Positions 18,761 to 27,933 of a DNA stretch of 64,000 bases are shown in pieces. This DNA comes from Sphingomonas sp. PP-F2F-G114-C0414 (GTDB lineage Bacteria > Pseudomonadota > Alphaproteobacteria > Sphingomonadales > Sphingomonadaceae). The number at the start of each line of letters is the position of its first letter. The first letter of the stretch is position 1. The notes below the pieces were generated by a model that saw only the letters and a program-made list of their open reading frames with translations, made no database searches and was not told the DNA's origin. The position numbers and the translations under genes were made by a program. The stretch lies in assembly GCF_003688595.1 (NCBI RefSeq), contig NZ_RCWT01000009.1, forward strand, positions 62,001 to 126,000, read 5' to 3'.

Positions 18761-20287
18761 CTACCGAACCACATAAATCGGGTTGCCGATGAGAACCCGT
18801 CGTCCTTCGGGCGTGCGTACGTCGGCGCGGAGCCACTGAACCTTTTCTCTTGCGGGGATGGCGAAGGTAATCCTCGCGTATGAGCCAACGATATACTGGC
18901 GTCGCCCCTCGGGAATATGTCTGCCGTCGACGATGAGATCGACGACATCACCAGCTGCCCCGGCAACGCGGACCGTACCGCGGATCGCCTGTCCCGGACG
19001 GCGGCGTAACGTGCCGCCCATCACGGCGGAGGCGCGCGCGCCCGCGCTTGCCGTCAGATCGAGCACGCGTCCGGGATGTGCGCCTTCGAGATCGATGAAC
19101 ACCCGCCCCGACCGGACGCCTGCGAGGATGCCGGCCTGCGAAAGCTCCGAAGCGTAGACCACGGTAGTGGGAGTGCCGACAGGGGACTGCGCGCCGACTG
19201 GGGAGCTGCCCGCACGACCGTCGATCGCATCGTGATTGTCGCTGCCGCCGATACCGGTCAGGTGGTAGCCACGATCGAGCAGCTTTTCCCACCAGGCCGT
19301 TCCCGAGCCCGCGCCATCGTCGAATGCGCCGCCGTGATCCGCCGCGATGCCGCCATTGGCCACCTCGATCGCGCCGACCCGCGTGTAATCCGTATCCGGC
19401 GCCGACCATCCGCACCCGAGGCAGTTCTCGTTCGTCGGAATCTCCGGGTGGTTGATCGAGATGATCGCGCCGGTCCCGCGTGCGCCGTCGAACATCGCGT
19501 TGATGTTGGGCGCACCGACCGCGCCGAGCCGGTATTCGACGAAATCGGTGATGCCGAGCAGGTTGAAATGCCCGTATTGCGTCGTCATCTCACGGCCGGG
19601 AATCACGAGCAGACTATCGAAGAACGGGGCGAGATTGGCGAGCTCGGCGACCTGCGAACGGACGTTGTGATCGGTCACCGTTACGAAATCGAGCTGATGA
19701 TCGCGCGCGGCCTTCAGCGTGAAATAGACCGGGCAGGGCACTGGATTACGACTCGGCTCGCTCCGGCAGAGCGCGTCGCTTTGACCGGTATGCGTGTGGA
19801 AGTCGCCGCGATACCAGCCCGGACCGGTCTTCAGCGCCGTCGTCGTGACTGCCTGCGCCGCCGCGCCACGGTCGAAATGCACGGTCACCGTGTAGGGCGA
19901 CACGGCACCGGGCCGGATCGACGCGACCGCGACGCTCAGGCGCCAGCGGCCCGCCGGTAGCGGACCCGGCAGATAGGAGGTGGAGGCGAAGGTCTCGGCG
20001 ATGACGATGTGCGGCTTGATCGCGCCGCCCCAGCCGCGCTCCCGCGTCGGATCGTAGACGCCGAGCACCAGATACGTGCCGTCCTTGTGATCCGCGCCCT
20101 GGACGTCGATCGTCAATCTGGTGACGCCTGCGGGCACGTCGAACGGCAGTTCGCGGTAGCTGCCGCGGTCGCTGTCCCGCATCACGCCGCTTATCACGAC
20201 GTCCTGCGACGATGCGGTCGCGGTCGTCTGCGCACAGACCGGAAGCGGCGCGACGATGAACGCCGCCGCGATAAGCCCTAACCGCAT
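18761..20287 (-). CDS. CehA/McbA-family secreted metallohydrolase (PHP domain)
   Basis: 508 residues from ATG 20287 (MRLGLIAAAFIVAPLPVCAQ, signal peptide); the ATG overlaps the upstream TGA (ATGA). An N-terminal beta-sandwich (about 30-170) precedes a PHP phosphoesterase domain with its metal-binding motifs: GDFHTHTGQSD, VTVTDHN, GREMTTQYGHFN, SINHPE and GGSDNHD. CehA-like enzymes hydrolyse phosphate or carbamate esters. Being last in an operon with a PI-PLC and a TonB receptor, it probably removes a phosphate from a product of that lipase in the periplasm. Substrate inferred, not shown. Confidence 0.85.
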   Translation of the reverse strand: MRLGLIAAAFIVAPLPVCAQTTATASSQDVVISGVMRDSDRGSYRELPFDVPAGVTRLTIDVQGADHKDGTYLVLGVYDPTRERGWGGAIKPHIVIAETFASTSYLPGPLPAGRWRLSVAVASIRPGAVSPYTVTVHFDRGAAAQAVTTTALKTGPGWYRGDFHTHTGQSDALCRSEPSRNPVPCPVYFTLKAARDHQLDFVTVTDHNVRSQVAELANLAPFFDSLLVIPGREMTTQYGHFNLLGITDFVEYRLGAVGAPNINAMFDGARGTGAIISINHPEIPTNENCLGCGWSAPDTDYTRVGAIEVANGGIAADHGGAFDDGAGSGTAWWEKLLDRGYHLTGIGGSDNHDAIDGRAGSSPVGAQSPVGTPTTVVYASELSQAGILAGVRSGRVFIDLEGAHPGRVLDLTASAGARASAVMGGTLRRRPGQAIRGTVRVAGAAGDVVDLIVDGRHIPEGRRQYIVGSYARITFAIPAREKVQWLRADVRTPEGRRVLIGNPIYVVR

Positions 20288-21423
20288 CACCGGTCCGCCC
20301 GCTTCGACGGTAGCGCCTCGCAACGCGCGGCGACCGGATTGCAGCAGTGCAGGACATCGCCGGGCAGGCTCGCGCGATAGGCATAGCCATGCGGGTTGGG
20401 CACGCCCTCGTAATAGTCGCTGCTGACGAACTGCGCGCCCGAGGCGATCGCCGCGGTGAGCCGGGTCGGATCGTCGGCGCGCGCTTCCTTCGTGTCCGCA
20501 TCGGCGCGGGTGCGCACCAGATAGCCAGCGCGGACGAGGCGAGCGATATGCGCGCCCTCGCCGCGCGGGTCCTGGATGTTGAACACGGCGGCTTCGGGCG
20601 ATTGCTCGTCATAATAGCCGAACATCGCCCGCCCCCGCAGCGACGGGTGGCCCGCGCGGTAGAGCGCATAATGCCGCTCGTCGCCATCGAGAACGAACAC
20701 GAACCGCCCTTTCGCGGCGGCCAGCGTCGGCCAGGCGTGTGCGCGCACCGCCTCCGCCAGCGTCGGACGATCGCCGCGCACGCGGTCGGGCACGATCAGC
20801 CGATCCTCGCCCATGACGGTGCGGATATCGGTATCGAGCGCATCGAGATCGCCGGCCTCGAATTTCGCATCGTGCAGCCACGACCCGGCGATCGGCGGGA
20901 AGTCGCTGGCGTTGACCAGCACCGTGACGGGCAGGTGGTCGGGGTGCCGGTCGGACCAGCGCCGCAGGATCGCCAGGCACTCGCGAAAGACGAGACAATG
21001 GCTTTCGGTATCGATCTGCGGAAAGTGCAGCACCTTCGCGCCCGGTGCCGTCATCGCCTTGCGCGTCGCAGGCGCCGCCATCTGATAGGGCGTGGCGTAC
21101 AGGCCGCCTTGCGGATCGGGCGCGACGTCGATCTCGATCTGACGGATGCCGATCGCGAACTGCGCCTCCAGCGGCGGGTGGCCATAGTCGAGCTCGTCCC
21201 AATATTGCGGCGCCAGCGTGCGGATCCGCGCCTCTTCGTCGGCCGAAGGGTACCGCTTGTAGCTGTTGTGCGAGCCGAGCAGCTGCACCTGATCGAGCCG
21301 CAGCGTCGCCGGCAGTCCCTCGACCCGGTCGCCGTGTCGCGCCGCCGCCGAACCAGCCGCAGCGATCGTCAGAAACGCTGCGGCTGCCAATCGCCAGCCT
21401 CGTGCTCGACAGGCGTTCACCAC
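20287..21423 (-). CDS. Ca2+-dependent phosphoinositide phospholipase C-like protein
   Basis: 378 residues with a signal peptide (WRLAAAAFLTIAAAGSAAA). The catalytic region starts QLLGSHNSYKRYPS, with a family His, followed by PLEAQFAIGIRQIEIDVAPDPQGG and HFPQIDTESHCLVFRECLAILRRWSDRHPDHLPV; HYALYRAGHPSLRGRAMFGYYD and FVSSDYY are further PI-PLC TIM-barrel elements. These enzymes cleave phosphatidylinositol or related head groups to inositol phosphate plus diacylglycerol. It overlaps the end of the TonB receptor gene (21417-21423) and the start of the PHP gene, so all three are translationally linked. Location: periplasm or outside. Confidence 0.82.
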   Translation of the reverse strand: MVNACRARGWRLAAAAFLTIAAAGSAAARHGDRVEGLPATLRLDQVQLLGSHNSYKRYPSADEEARIRTLAPQYWDELDYGHPPLEAQFAIGIRQIEIDVAPDPQGGLYATPYQMAAPATRKAMTAPGAKVLHFPQIDTESHCLVFRECLAILRRWSDRHPDHLPVTVLVNASDFPPIAGSWLHDAKFEAGDLDALDTDIRTVMGEDRLIVPDRVRGDRPTLAEAVRAHAWPTLAAAKGRFVFVLDGDERHYALYRAGHPSLRGRAMFGYYDEQSPEAAVFNIQDPRGEGAHIARLVRAGYLVRTRADADTKEARADDPTRLTAAIASGAQFVSSDYYEGVPNPHGYAYRASLPGDVLHCCNPVAARCEALPSKRADR

Positions 21424-24400
21424 TGGAACGAGGTCGTCAGCTTGAAGAAACGGCCGGTCTCGACATACGAGCCGTTACCGCCGCCATCCTGCACCCCCAG
21501 ATAGCGCGTGCTCTTGCCCATCGTCTTGTAGAAGCTTTCCTTGTTGAGGATGTTCTGCACCTGTCCCGACAGCGACCATCGGCCGATGTGATAGGTCGCG
21601 TTGAAGTTCAGCTGGCGGTTGGGCTGCAGATACGTGTCGAGCTGGTCGTTGAGGCTCAGCAACTGGCGGCCGACATATTGCCAGGCGAGGCGGCCCGAAA
21701 ATGCCGGACGCTCGTAGAACAGCTCGGTGTTGTAGATGACGTTGGGCGCGCGCGGCAGCACCGTCGTGCCGCGCCCGGCGACGCCGCTGTCGGCACGGCT
21801 GTCCTGCAACGTGGCGGACCCCTCGACCCCGAAGCCGCCGAAGAACCGCCCGAGTTCGAAGAACTGCTTCCGCGCATGGAATTCTACGCCGTACAGATCG
21901 GCGTCGCTGCCGTTCAGCGGCATCGTGTAGACGATCCCGCCGACGGTGTTGGTGCCGCCGCTCGAACTCGGCGTGCTGCCGGTCGCGCTGGCGGTGAACA
22001 CGAAGTTCGACAGATGCTTGTAGAAGCCCGCCGTCTCGATCACCGCGCTGTGGTCGGGATACCATTCGACGCCGAGGTCGAGGTTGGTCGCGGTCGTCGG
22101 CTTCAGATCGGGGTTGGACCGGTTGACGAACGCCAGCGCGCCGGTGACGTCGTTGTAGCTGTAGGTCTCGGGACCGGCGACCAGCGCGAAGGCCGGCCGT
22201 GCGAAGCTGCGCCGTGCTGCGCCGCGGATGACCAGCCGATCGGTCGGGCGATAGGCCAGGTTCAGGCTTGGCAGGAATTCGTTGTAGCTGTTGCCGTCCG
22301 ACGTGAAATGGCCGGTATCGTTCGGCGATACGCCGCCGGAATCGGTGACCACTACCCAGTGGGTCGCAGTGAAGTCGGTGTGCTCGAAGCGAAGCCCTGC
22401 GACCATCTGCACCGGCCCGAGCGCGGCGTCCGCCTGCGCATAGCCGGCGACGACCGTCTCCGTGCCGAAGATCGTGTTCCGGGCATAGTCATTGGTCGTG
22501 TAATAACCCGGGTTCGGGGTGCCATCGGGCGTGAACTGGTTGGTATAGGCGTAGGGCAGGATGCTCTTCTCGAAATACGTCCGGTCGTAGATCCGGAAGC
22601 CGGGATAGTTTCCGCCCATGAAATCGACGTTGCGGCCGGGGAGCGCGGAGCCGGTCGGGCCTTGGCCGGCATCGAAATCGGGCCGGCTGCCATCGGCGGC
22701 GGGAATGACGAAATTGTCGCCGTTGTTGCCGAGCAGTCCGCGGTCGTATTGCGAGCGGTCCGACAGGCTGAGGTCGGTACCCCAGCGGATATGCTTGATC
22801 AGCCCGTCGGGGGCGTAATCCATATCGAGCTTCAGTTCGTAGAGGTTGTCGTCGGACTCGACGTCGCGCGCCTGGAATTTCCACGCGCGGATCGAGTCGG
22901 CGCTGAAGACGGCGTTTCGCGTCGCCGGATCGGCGAATGCGAGGCCGATATTGGTCGGATTGCCGGTGTCGATCAGGACGCTGCCGCGGGGATTGCCAGC
23001 ACTGTCGGTCAACAGGCTCGTGTCGCTGTACAGGCTTCCTTCGACGTAATTCGGACGCCGCTGCTGGCCATAGCCATAGGACGCGCGCAACGATGCTGAG
23101 ACTTTGTCGGACATCTTGATGTCGCTGCCGGCCTGGATCGTGCCGAGCTGCGAGATCTGGTCGCGGGCCTGGAAGTAGCTGCCGGCCAGCGTGCCGAGCG
23201 GGTTATACGCACCGTTCGCCCCGTAATAGGGCGCCGTGCCGAGCAACTGGAGGATGCCGCCCGTGATGCTGTGCTGCACGTCGACCGACGAAACCTTGTA
23301 ATGACCATAGGTGCCGCGGATGAACGCGGAGACCGCATCGCCCTTGAAATCGATCGAAAAATTGCCGCCGAACCGCTCGATGTTCGAATCGTAGAGATCG
23401 TATTTGATCCCCATCGCGGTCAGGTCGCCGGGGCCCGAGGTCGCCGTCGCGGGGATATAGGTGACCGCCTCGACGCTCTCCGCCGCCGATCGACGCTGTT
23501 CGTAATAGCCGGTCGCGTAGACGCCGATGGCGTGGTTCGCGCCGAACGTTTTGGCGAGTTCGATCTGACCGACCCCGCCGAATGCCTTGAAGCCGAGCTT
23601 GTCGGCACGGTCGTTGTAATTCGCGCCGCCGGTGACCTTCAGATAATGGTCGCCATATTGGAAACCGGTCGGCGTCGCGATGTCGACCGTGCCGCCGATC
23701 GAGTCGCCGTAATCGGCGGCGCCGGGGGTCTTCGACACGCTCGCCGAGCGCAGGCCGTAGGGCGCGATCATCTTGAGCGACAGCGCGCGGGTCGCCGGAT
23801 CGGCTTCCGCCACGCGCATGCCGTTGATCGAATAGGCGTTGTAGCTCGAATCGATGCCGCGAATCGAGATGAACTCCGCTTCACCGGTCGCGGCCTGGCC
23901 GAGCCCCATGTCCGCATAGGCACTGACGCCCGGCAGCACCGCGAGGATGTCGACGATGTTGCCACCCGGACGCCGGGCGATCGTCTCGCCGGACATGACC
24001 GCATTGGTGCCGACCTGCTGTCGTTTCCAGGCAAGCGCGCGCTCTTCCTCGAGCGGCACAGCGCCGGTCACCACGATATCATTGCCGGGATCGGCGGCGG
24101 GGTCCGGGGCTGCATCGGGCACTGTTACGCCAGCGCGATCGGGGGCCGCAGCGCCCGTGGTCAAGGCAACCGGATGACGAAGGCCAGCGCGCGCTTGCGG
24201 GTCGGCCGCGCTAAGCACGATGGTCTTCCCGTCGTCGCGCCGCAGCTGGAGCGGACTGTTCGAGATCAACAGACGCAATGCAGCCTGTCGGGACATCGTG
24301 CCGCGGATCGCCACGGACTGGACCTGCGCGATCGCGGCGCGGGGAAAGAAGATCTGCACGTTCGCCTGCCGGCCGAATTCGGTCAGCGCGTTCGCCAGCG

Positions 24401-24515
24401 ATTGGGGAGCGATATCGAAGCTCTGCATGTCGGGCGCGGCGATCGGCGCGGCATGGGCGGCAGGCGTCATCAAGAGCGTCGCGAGCAGCGACGTCCCGGC
24501 GAGTGTCGAGCGCAT
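21417..24515 (-). CDS. TonB-dependent receptor with N-terminal STN signalling domain
   Basis: 1032 residues. Signal peptide to about 22, then an STN domain (about 33-103: FDIAPQSLANALTEFGRQANVQIFFP, ISNSPLQLRRDDGKTIVLS), a linker, the plug (NAVMSGETIARRPGGNIVDILAVLPGVSAYADMG), and a large 22-strand barrel ending LTTSFQW with a terminal aromatic. The STN domain contacts a FecR-type anti-sigma factor, and fecR and fecI homologues lie immediately upstream in the same operon, so transport and transcription are coupled FecA-style. Downstream PI-PLC and PHP enzymes suggest a phosphorylated organic ligand rather than a siderophore. Confidence 0.9.
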   Translation of the reverse strand: MRSTLAGTSLLATLLMTPAAHAAPIAAPDMQSFDIAPQSLANALTEFGRQANVQIFFPRAAIAQVQSVAIRGTMSRQAALRLLISNSPLQLRRDDGKTIVLSAADPQARAGLRHPVALTTGAAAPDRAGVTVPDAAPDPAADPGNDIVVTGAVPLEEERALAWKRQQVGTNAVMSGETIARRPGGNIVDILAVLPGVSAYADMGLGQAATGEAEFISIRGIDSSYNAYSINGMRVAEADPATRALSLKMIAPYGLRSASVSKTPGAADYGDSIGGTVDIATPTGFQYGDHYLKVTGGANYNDRADKLGFKAFGGVGQIELAKTFGANHAIGVYATGYYEQRRSAAESVEAVTYIPATATSGPGDLTAMGIKYDLYDSNIERFGGNFSIDFKGDAVSAFIRGTYGHYKVSSVDVQHSITGGILQLLGTAPYYGANGAYNPLGTLAGSYFQARDQISQLGTIQAGSDIKMSDKVSASLRASYGYGQQRRPNYVEGSLYSDTSLLTDSAGNPRGSVLIDTGNPTNIGLAFADPATRNAVFSADSIRAWKFQARDVESDDNLYELKLDMDYAPDGLIKHIRWGTDLSLSDRSQYDRGLLGNNGDNFVIPAADGSRPDFDAGQGPTGSALPGRNVDFMGGNYPGFRIYDRTYFEKSILPYAYTNQFTPDGTPNPGYYTTNDYARNTIFGTETVVAGYAQADAALGPVQMVAGLRFEHTDFTATHWVVVTDSGGVSPNDTGHFTSDGNSYNEFLPSLNLAYRPTDRLVIRGAARRSFARPAFALVAGPETYSYNDVTGALAFVNRSNPDLKPTTATNLDLGVEWYPDHSAVIETAGFYKHLSNFVFTASATGSTPSSSGGTNTVGGIVYTMPLNGSDADLYGVEFHARKQFFELGRFFGGFGVEGSATLQDSRADSGVAGRGTTVLPRAPNVIYNTELFYERPAFSGRLAWQYVGRQLLSLNDQLDTYLQPNRQLNFNATYHIGRWSLSGQVQNILNKESFYKTMGKSTRYLGVQDGGGNGSYVETGRFFKLTTSFQW

Positions 24516-24650
24516 GGGGGAAACCTCGGTTGGGATGGTTGGTCGAGACCGTCTTCACCCCGAAAGACGATCAGCGCGGGACCAACCGCCAACTCCGACA
24601 AAACTTTCTCGCGATTTTCAGTCCGACGACATGCGGGATCGGCCGAAGCG

Positions 24651-25640
24651 TCAGCGGGTCAGCAGATACGCGGTCGGCGAGCGCGATACCCGTATGTCCA
24701 AGCCGGTCGAAACAGCATCGAGGAAAGCGGTCGGGTCGCTCGTGACGAACCGTCCGCCGACCGGGATGCTGGCGAGCTCGCGATCGACGATCACGATCTT
24801 GCGGACCAGAAATCGGTTATACTCCTCGACCGCGCTGCCAAGCGTCGCATCGCGGAAGAGGATCTCCTGGTGCTGCCACGCCGTGACCCGGTCGACCTGA
24901 TCGGCATCGGCCCGACGCACGATCGCGCCGTCGGACGATACCAGCAGGCTCGTCGCGCCACTGCGCGCGTCTATCGTCGAACCGGGCATCGACCCAGCCT
25001 CTCCGGCGACGCGTGCCACGCCCTTCTGCACCAGCAGATCCAGCGCCCCGCCCCGCGCACGCACGTTGAAGCGCCCCGCCGAAAGGACGACCATGCGCCC
25101 GTCGCCGTGAAACACGGCATCCGGTCCCTTCGGAAGACTCAGCGCGACTTCACCGCGTTCGATCCAGAACGTTCTTTCGGTGCTCGACACGCGCCAGGAT
25201 AACCGTGAATCCGTATTGAGCGCGACGACACCGCCTGCCGGCAGGCGGATCGTCTTGCTCTCGCCGACGGCGGTCGTTTCACTATCCCAGGCATACGCGC
25301 GCGTCGCGGTCGTACCGGCCGCGACGACGCCGACCGCCGCCACCGCGCAGGCCGCTTGCAGGAACATCCGTCGCGAACAGGGCCCTTTCGGTGCGTCGGG
25401 GGCCGGGGCGGCGGTGCGGCGCCCCGAAAGTTCGCGCACGGACCGCGGAGTCTCGCTGCCGGCCCTGTCCCACATCGCCAGCGCACGCGCGAAGGCGATC
25501 GCGTGCGCGACATCCTCGTCGCGCCACGTCTGGAACGCGACCTCGTCCAGATTGCCCAGGCGATGCTGCGCCAACCATGCGGCGGCTTCGGCCGCATCGA
25601 TATCGGCATCGTTACGAAGAAGACCGCCGAACCGCGTCAT
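24651..25640 (-). CDS. FecR-family anti-sigma factor
   Basis: 329 residues from ATG 25640 (MTRFGGLLRND), with GAGGATCGCGC upstream; the longer frame to 25796 overlaps the sigma-factor gene. The N-terminal DUF4880-like helix set (EAAAWLAQHRLGNLDEVAFQTWRDEDVAHAIAF) holds the sigma factor. One membrane span (AACAVAAVGVVAAGTT) follows, then the periplasmic FecR domain (TTAVGESKTIRLPAGGVVALNTDSRLSW) and a C-terminal STN-like DUF4974 region (VEEYNRFLVRKIVIVD). It should relay receptor occupancy to the ECF sigma factor. Confidence 0.88.
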   Translation of the reverse strand: MTRFGGLLRNDADIDAAEAAAWLAQHRLGNLDEVAFQTWRDEDVAHAIAFARALAMWDRAGSETPRSVRELSGRRTAAPAPDAPKGPCSRRMFLQAACAVAAVGVVAAGTTATRAYAWDSETTAVGESKTIRLPAGGVVALNTDSRLSWRVSSTERTFWIERGEVALSLPKGPDAVFHGDGRMVVLSAGRFNVRARGGALDLLVQKGVARVAGEAGSMPGSTIDARSGATSLLVSSDGAIVRRADADQVDRVTAWQHQEILFRDATLGSAVEEYNRFLVRKIVIVDRELASIPVGGRFVTSDPTAFLDAVSTGLDIRVSRSPTAYLLTR

Positions 25641-25710
25641 GCGCGATCCTCTTTCAGCACATACATACTCCCCTAGACGAACGCCGCATCGCAATCCGCC
25701 AAGATGTCGT

Positions 25711-26310
25711 TCAATGCGGTTTTCGAGATCCGGCGAGCCGGCGGTGTCCGATATCCGGCTCCGGCACCTCGTACGTGTCTCGACGGCGCGGCTCAAGCGC
25801 CTGGGTGACCAGGTAAATCGCCCGTGCGAGCCGCTTCTCGAGCGTCGAGAGGCTTACGCCGAGTTCGTCGGCGATCCGTCGCGGCGACTGGCCATCGACG
25901 CGACAGCGCTCGAAGACGGTTCGACACTTGTCCGGCAGCGCCCGTATCGCGTGCGCGAGATCGTCGAGCTGCTGGCGGTCCTCGGCTATCCGGTGCTGGT
26001 CGGGGGTGTCGTCGGGAGCGTCGAAGTTCTCGAATTCGACGAAATGGCGAAAATCGATGATCTTGGCACGGCGCAGCCGGTCGATCGCCAGATTGCGCAT
26101 CATCCGCAGCATGTATGTCCTGGGATTGACGATCGCCCCCCAAGCTTCCGTCGCGAGCATCCGCGCGAGCACGTCCTGTACCAGATCGCGCGCTTCGTCC
26201 GTACCACGGCACAACCGATACGCCACATCGAGCAGATCGCGTTCATGGGGGAGAACCTCCTCGACGAACCAGCGATCGATAGGGCGGACGACAGACACGC
26301 AATCTCTCAC
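25711..26310 (-). CDS. FecI-like ECF sigma factor
   Basis: 199 residues. Region 2 is visible in LLDVAYRLCRGTDEARDLVQDVLARMLA and PRTYMLRMMRNLAIDRLRR. Region 4 is AHAIRALPDKCRTVFERCRVDGQSPRRIADELGVSLSTLEKRLARAIYLV, a helix-turn-helix for the -35 element. The C-terminal tail is basic and possibly disordered. It begins the operon sigma - anti-sigma - receptor - PI-PLC - PHP and would direct RNA polymerase to the receptor gene when the ligand is bound. The inducing ligand is unknown. Confidence 0.9.
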   Translation of the reverse strand: MRDCVSVVRPIDRWFVEEVLPHERDLLDVAYRLCRGTDEARDLVQDVLARMLATEAWGAIVNPRTYMLRMMRNLAIDRLRRAKIIDFRHFVEFENFDAPDDTPDQHRIAEDRQQLDDLAHAIRALPDKCRTVFERCRVDGQSPRRIADELGVSLSTLEKRLARAIYLVTQALEPRRRDTYEVPEPDIGHRRLAGSRKPH

Positions 26311-26702
26311 CGTGGTGGAGGGGAGCGCGTCCTCTAGGCCGCGCTCGTGTCATTCCGACGACAGCCGGATGCGCCGGTGCCCCACAGGGTCGACGTCGCT
26401 CCGCTGGCGATACCATCGACGAGAAATGCAGTCCCACGGTCAACGACATCGTTAGCCGCATGGCCGCGGCGGTGGCTTTGGCCAGTCGATCGACGGTGGC
26501 CGGCGCGGGCTTTTCTCCGCAGCGTGCACCGACATGAACCTTCGAGCGGGGCCAGCCGCGATGCCGCAAGCATCTTGACATCGCTCAGCGATCTGATCTG
26601 ATAATGTAATCGGGCATAAGTCCTTGGCTGTGGGCGGGAATATTTCGCTCTGGTCGAGATCTTCGGCGGTGCGGGGAAATTCATCCGCGGGGGAGGGGGG
26701 GC
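26311..26702. promoter_or_regulatory. Divergent promoter region of sigma-factor and globin genes
   Basis: Gap between divergent genes. A sigma-70-like element points to the globin: TTGACA at 26575-26580 and GATAAT at 26600-26605, with a long 19-nt spacer (18 if read TGATAA). GGGGGAGGGGG just before 26703 is the globin ribosome site. No further gene is supported. Confidence 0.45.
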
Positions 26703-27122
26703 ATGTCCTTGACGGCAGATCAGGTCCGGCTCGTGACCGAAAGCTATGTGCTGATCGGACGGTCACCCCGCCCGTATTCCGAACTTTTCTATCATCGACT
26801 GCTGCTCGATCACCCTTTCGCTCGGGCGCTCTTTCCCGACGATCTGCGCCACCAGGCATTCGTGTTCGACAAGACGATCGCTATTCTCGTCAGGGAAGTC
26901 GGGAATATTGCCGGGTTGCGGCCTACCTTAGCGGACCTTGCCCGAAAACATGTCGGATACGGCGTCAGACCCTATCAATACGAAGCTGTCGGTGCCGTAT
27001 TGATCGCGACGTTTTCGGAAATCTTGGGAAGCCGTTTCACGCCGGAGATCCGCGAAGCCTGGGAGGCGGTCTATGCGGAAACTGCAGGGGTAATGATCGC
27101 CGAAGCGTATCCCGACGGCTGA
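26703..27122 (+). CDS. Single-domain globin (flavohemoglobin-like haem domain)
   Basis: 139 residues, the length of a lone globin domain. It starts MSLTADQVRLVTESYVLIG, as in Vgb/Hmp-type globins, with B/E-helix RPYSELFYHRLLLDHPFARALFP, then RHQAFVFDKTIAILV and the proximal-His segment LARKHVGYGVRPYQYEAVG (His83, Pro, Tyr). No FAD/NAD reductase domain follows, so it is not a full Hmp. Probable role is O2 or NO binding/detoxification with a separate reductase. A strong purine-rich ribosome site precedes the ATG. Confidence 0.88.
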   Translation: MSLTADQVRLVTESYVLIGRSPRPYSELFYHRLLLDHPFARALFPDDLRHQAFVFDKTIAILVREVGNIAGLRPTLADLARKHVGYGVRPYQYEAVGAVLIATFSEILGSRFTPEIREAWEAVYAETAGVMIAEAYPDG

Positions 27123-27349
27123 TAGTGGATCGCCGCAGATTGCCGCAAACGCCCGCGGCGGACCGCGCCAAGGTGGAGCCTATGGTCAGGTCAAATAGGT
27201 GTGGACAATGTGAACCAGCTCGTCTGCCCCCGCAGCCGCTTGAGATGGTTGAGCAGTCTCTTCTTTTCTTTTGTCGCACGGGTATCGGGGACGGCGGGTC
27301 GCGATCACGGCGGTCTGGTGAAGCGCCGGGGTCGCGGGTAAGCGGAGCC

Positions 27350-27802
27350 ATGCTCAAACACGCCGCCGTCGCGCTCATTCTCGCCGCTCCCGCCGCCGCC
27401 GCCGCCGCCGCCGCCGATCTGCCGACGATCGCGGCGGGGCGCTGGGATATCACATCGACCGTCGCCGAGCTGTCGATCCCCGGTGTTCCGGGGTTCGTCA
27501 TGCGGATGATGCGCGGCAAGTCGAAGGCCGAGCGCAAGAGCATTGCGACCGCACAGGCGATCGACGCGCTGCTCGTCCCGGATCCCAAGGCGCAATGCCG
27601 GGTCGACGGTCAGCACGTCGCCGACGGCCGTTATGTCCAGGCGCTGACGTGCCCGCAAAAGCGCGGCAAGCCGGTCGAGATCGCGCGCGTGGGGACGTAT
27701 GATCGCACGGGCTTCGTCGGCCAGGCGATCGTTACCGGCGTGACGCCGAAGGGACCGATGAAGATCGTGCTCAACCAGCGTGCCTCGCGCGTTGCAGACT
27801 AA
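27350..27802 (+). CDS. DUF3617-family exported protein
   Basis: 150 residues from ATG 27350 (GCGGAG upstream). The signal peptide MLKHAAVALILAAPAAAAAAAA contains an Ala run encoded by consecutive GCC codons. The mature part, AGRWDITSTVAELSIPGVPGFV, then QCRVDGQHVADGRYVQALTCPQKRGKPVEIARVGTYDRTGF, matches the DUF3617 pattern of small periplasmic proteins common in sphingomonads, with two conserved Cys. Function unknown. Convergent with the RND operon. Confidence 0.75.
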   Translation: MLKHAAVALILAAPAAAAAAAADLPTIAAGRWDITSTVAELSIPGVPGFVMRMMRGKSKAERKSIATAQAIDALLVPDPKAQCRVDGQHVADGRYVQALTCPQKRGKPVEIARVGTYDRTGFVGQAIVTGVTPKGPMKIVLNQRASRVAD

Positions 27803-27889
27803 CGCGAAATCGCCACAAGTCCGGCTGGAATGAACGTAGCGATTTCCGTCACGGCGACCAGGAAACGCAGTCGATCACGCACGGATCAC

Positions 27890-27922
27890 GCTCCGATGGT
27901 CACGACGCACGACCATCGGAGC
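27890..27922. terminator. Bidirectional terminator-like hairpin
   Basis: Perfect 12-bp stem GCTCCGATGGTC / GACCATCGGAGC with a 9-nt loop, between the convergent DUF3617 gene and the last gene of the RND operon. There is no T-run on either side, but the placement and stability suit a shared transcription end or 3' stabiliser. Confidence 0.65.
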
Positions 27923-27933
27923 GCCCCTAACCA

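Noticed and set aside
27827..27836. Half-site GGAATGAACG of the RND TetR palindrome downstream of the DUF3617 gene
   Set aside because: Lacks the second arm and lies outside any promoter; one chance match in 64 kb is plausible.
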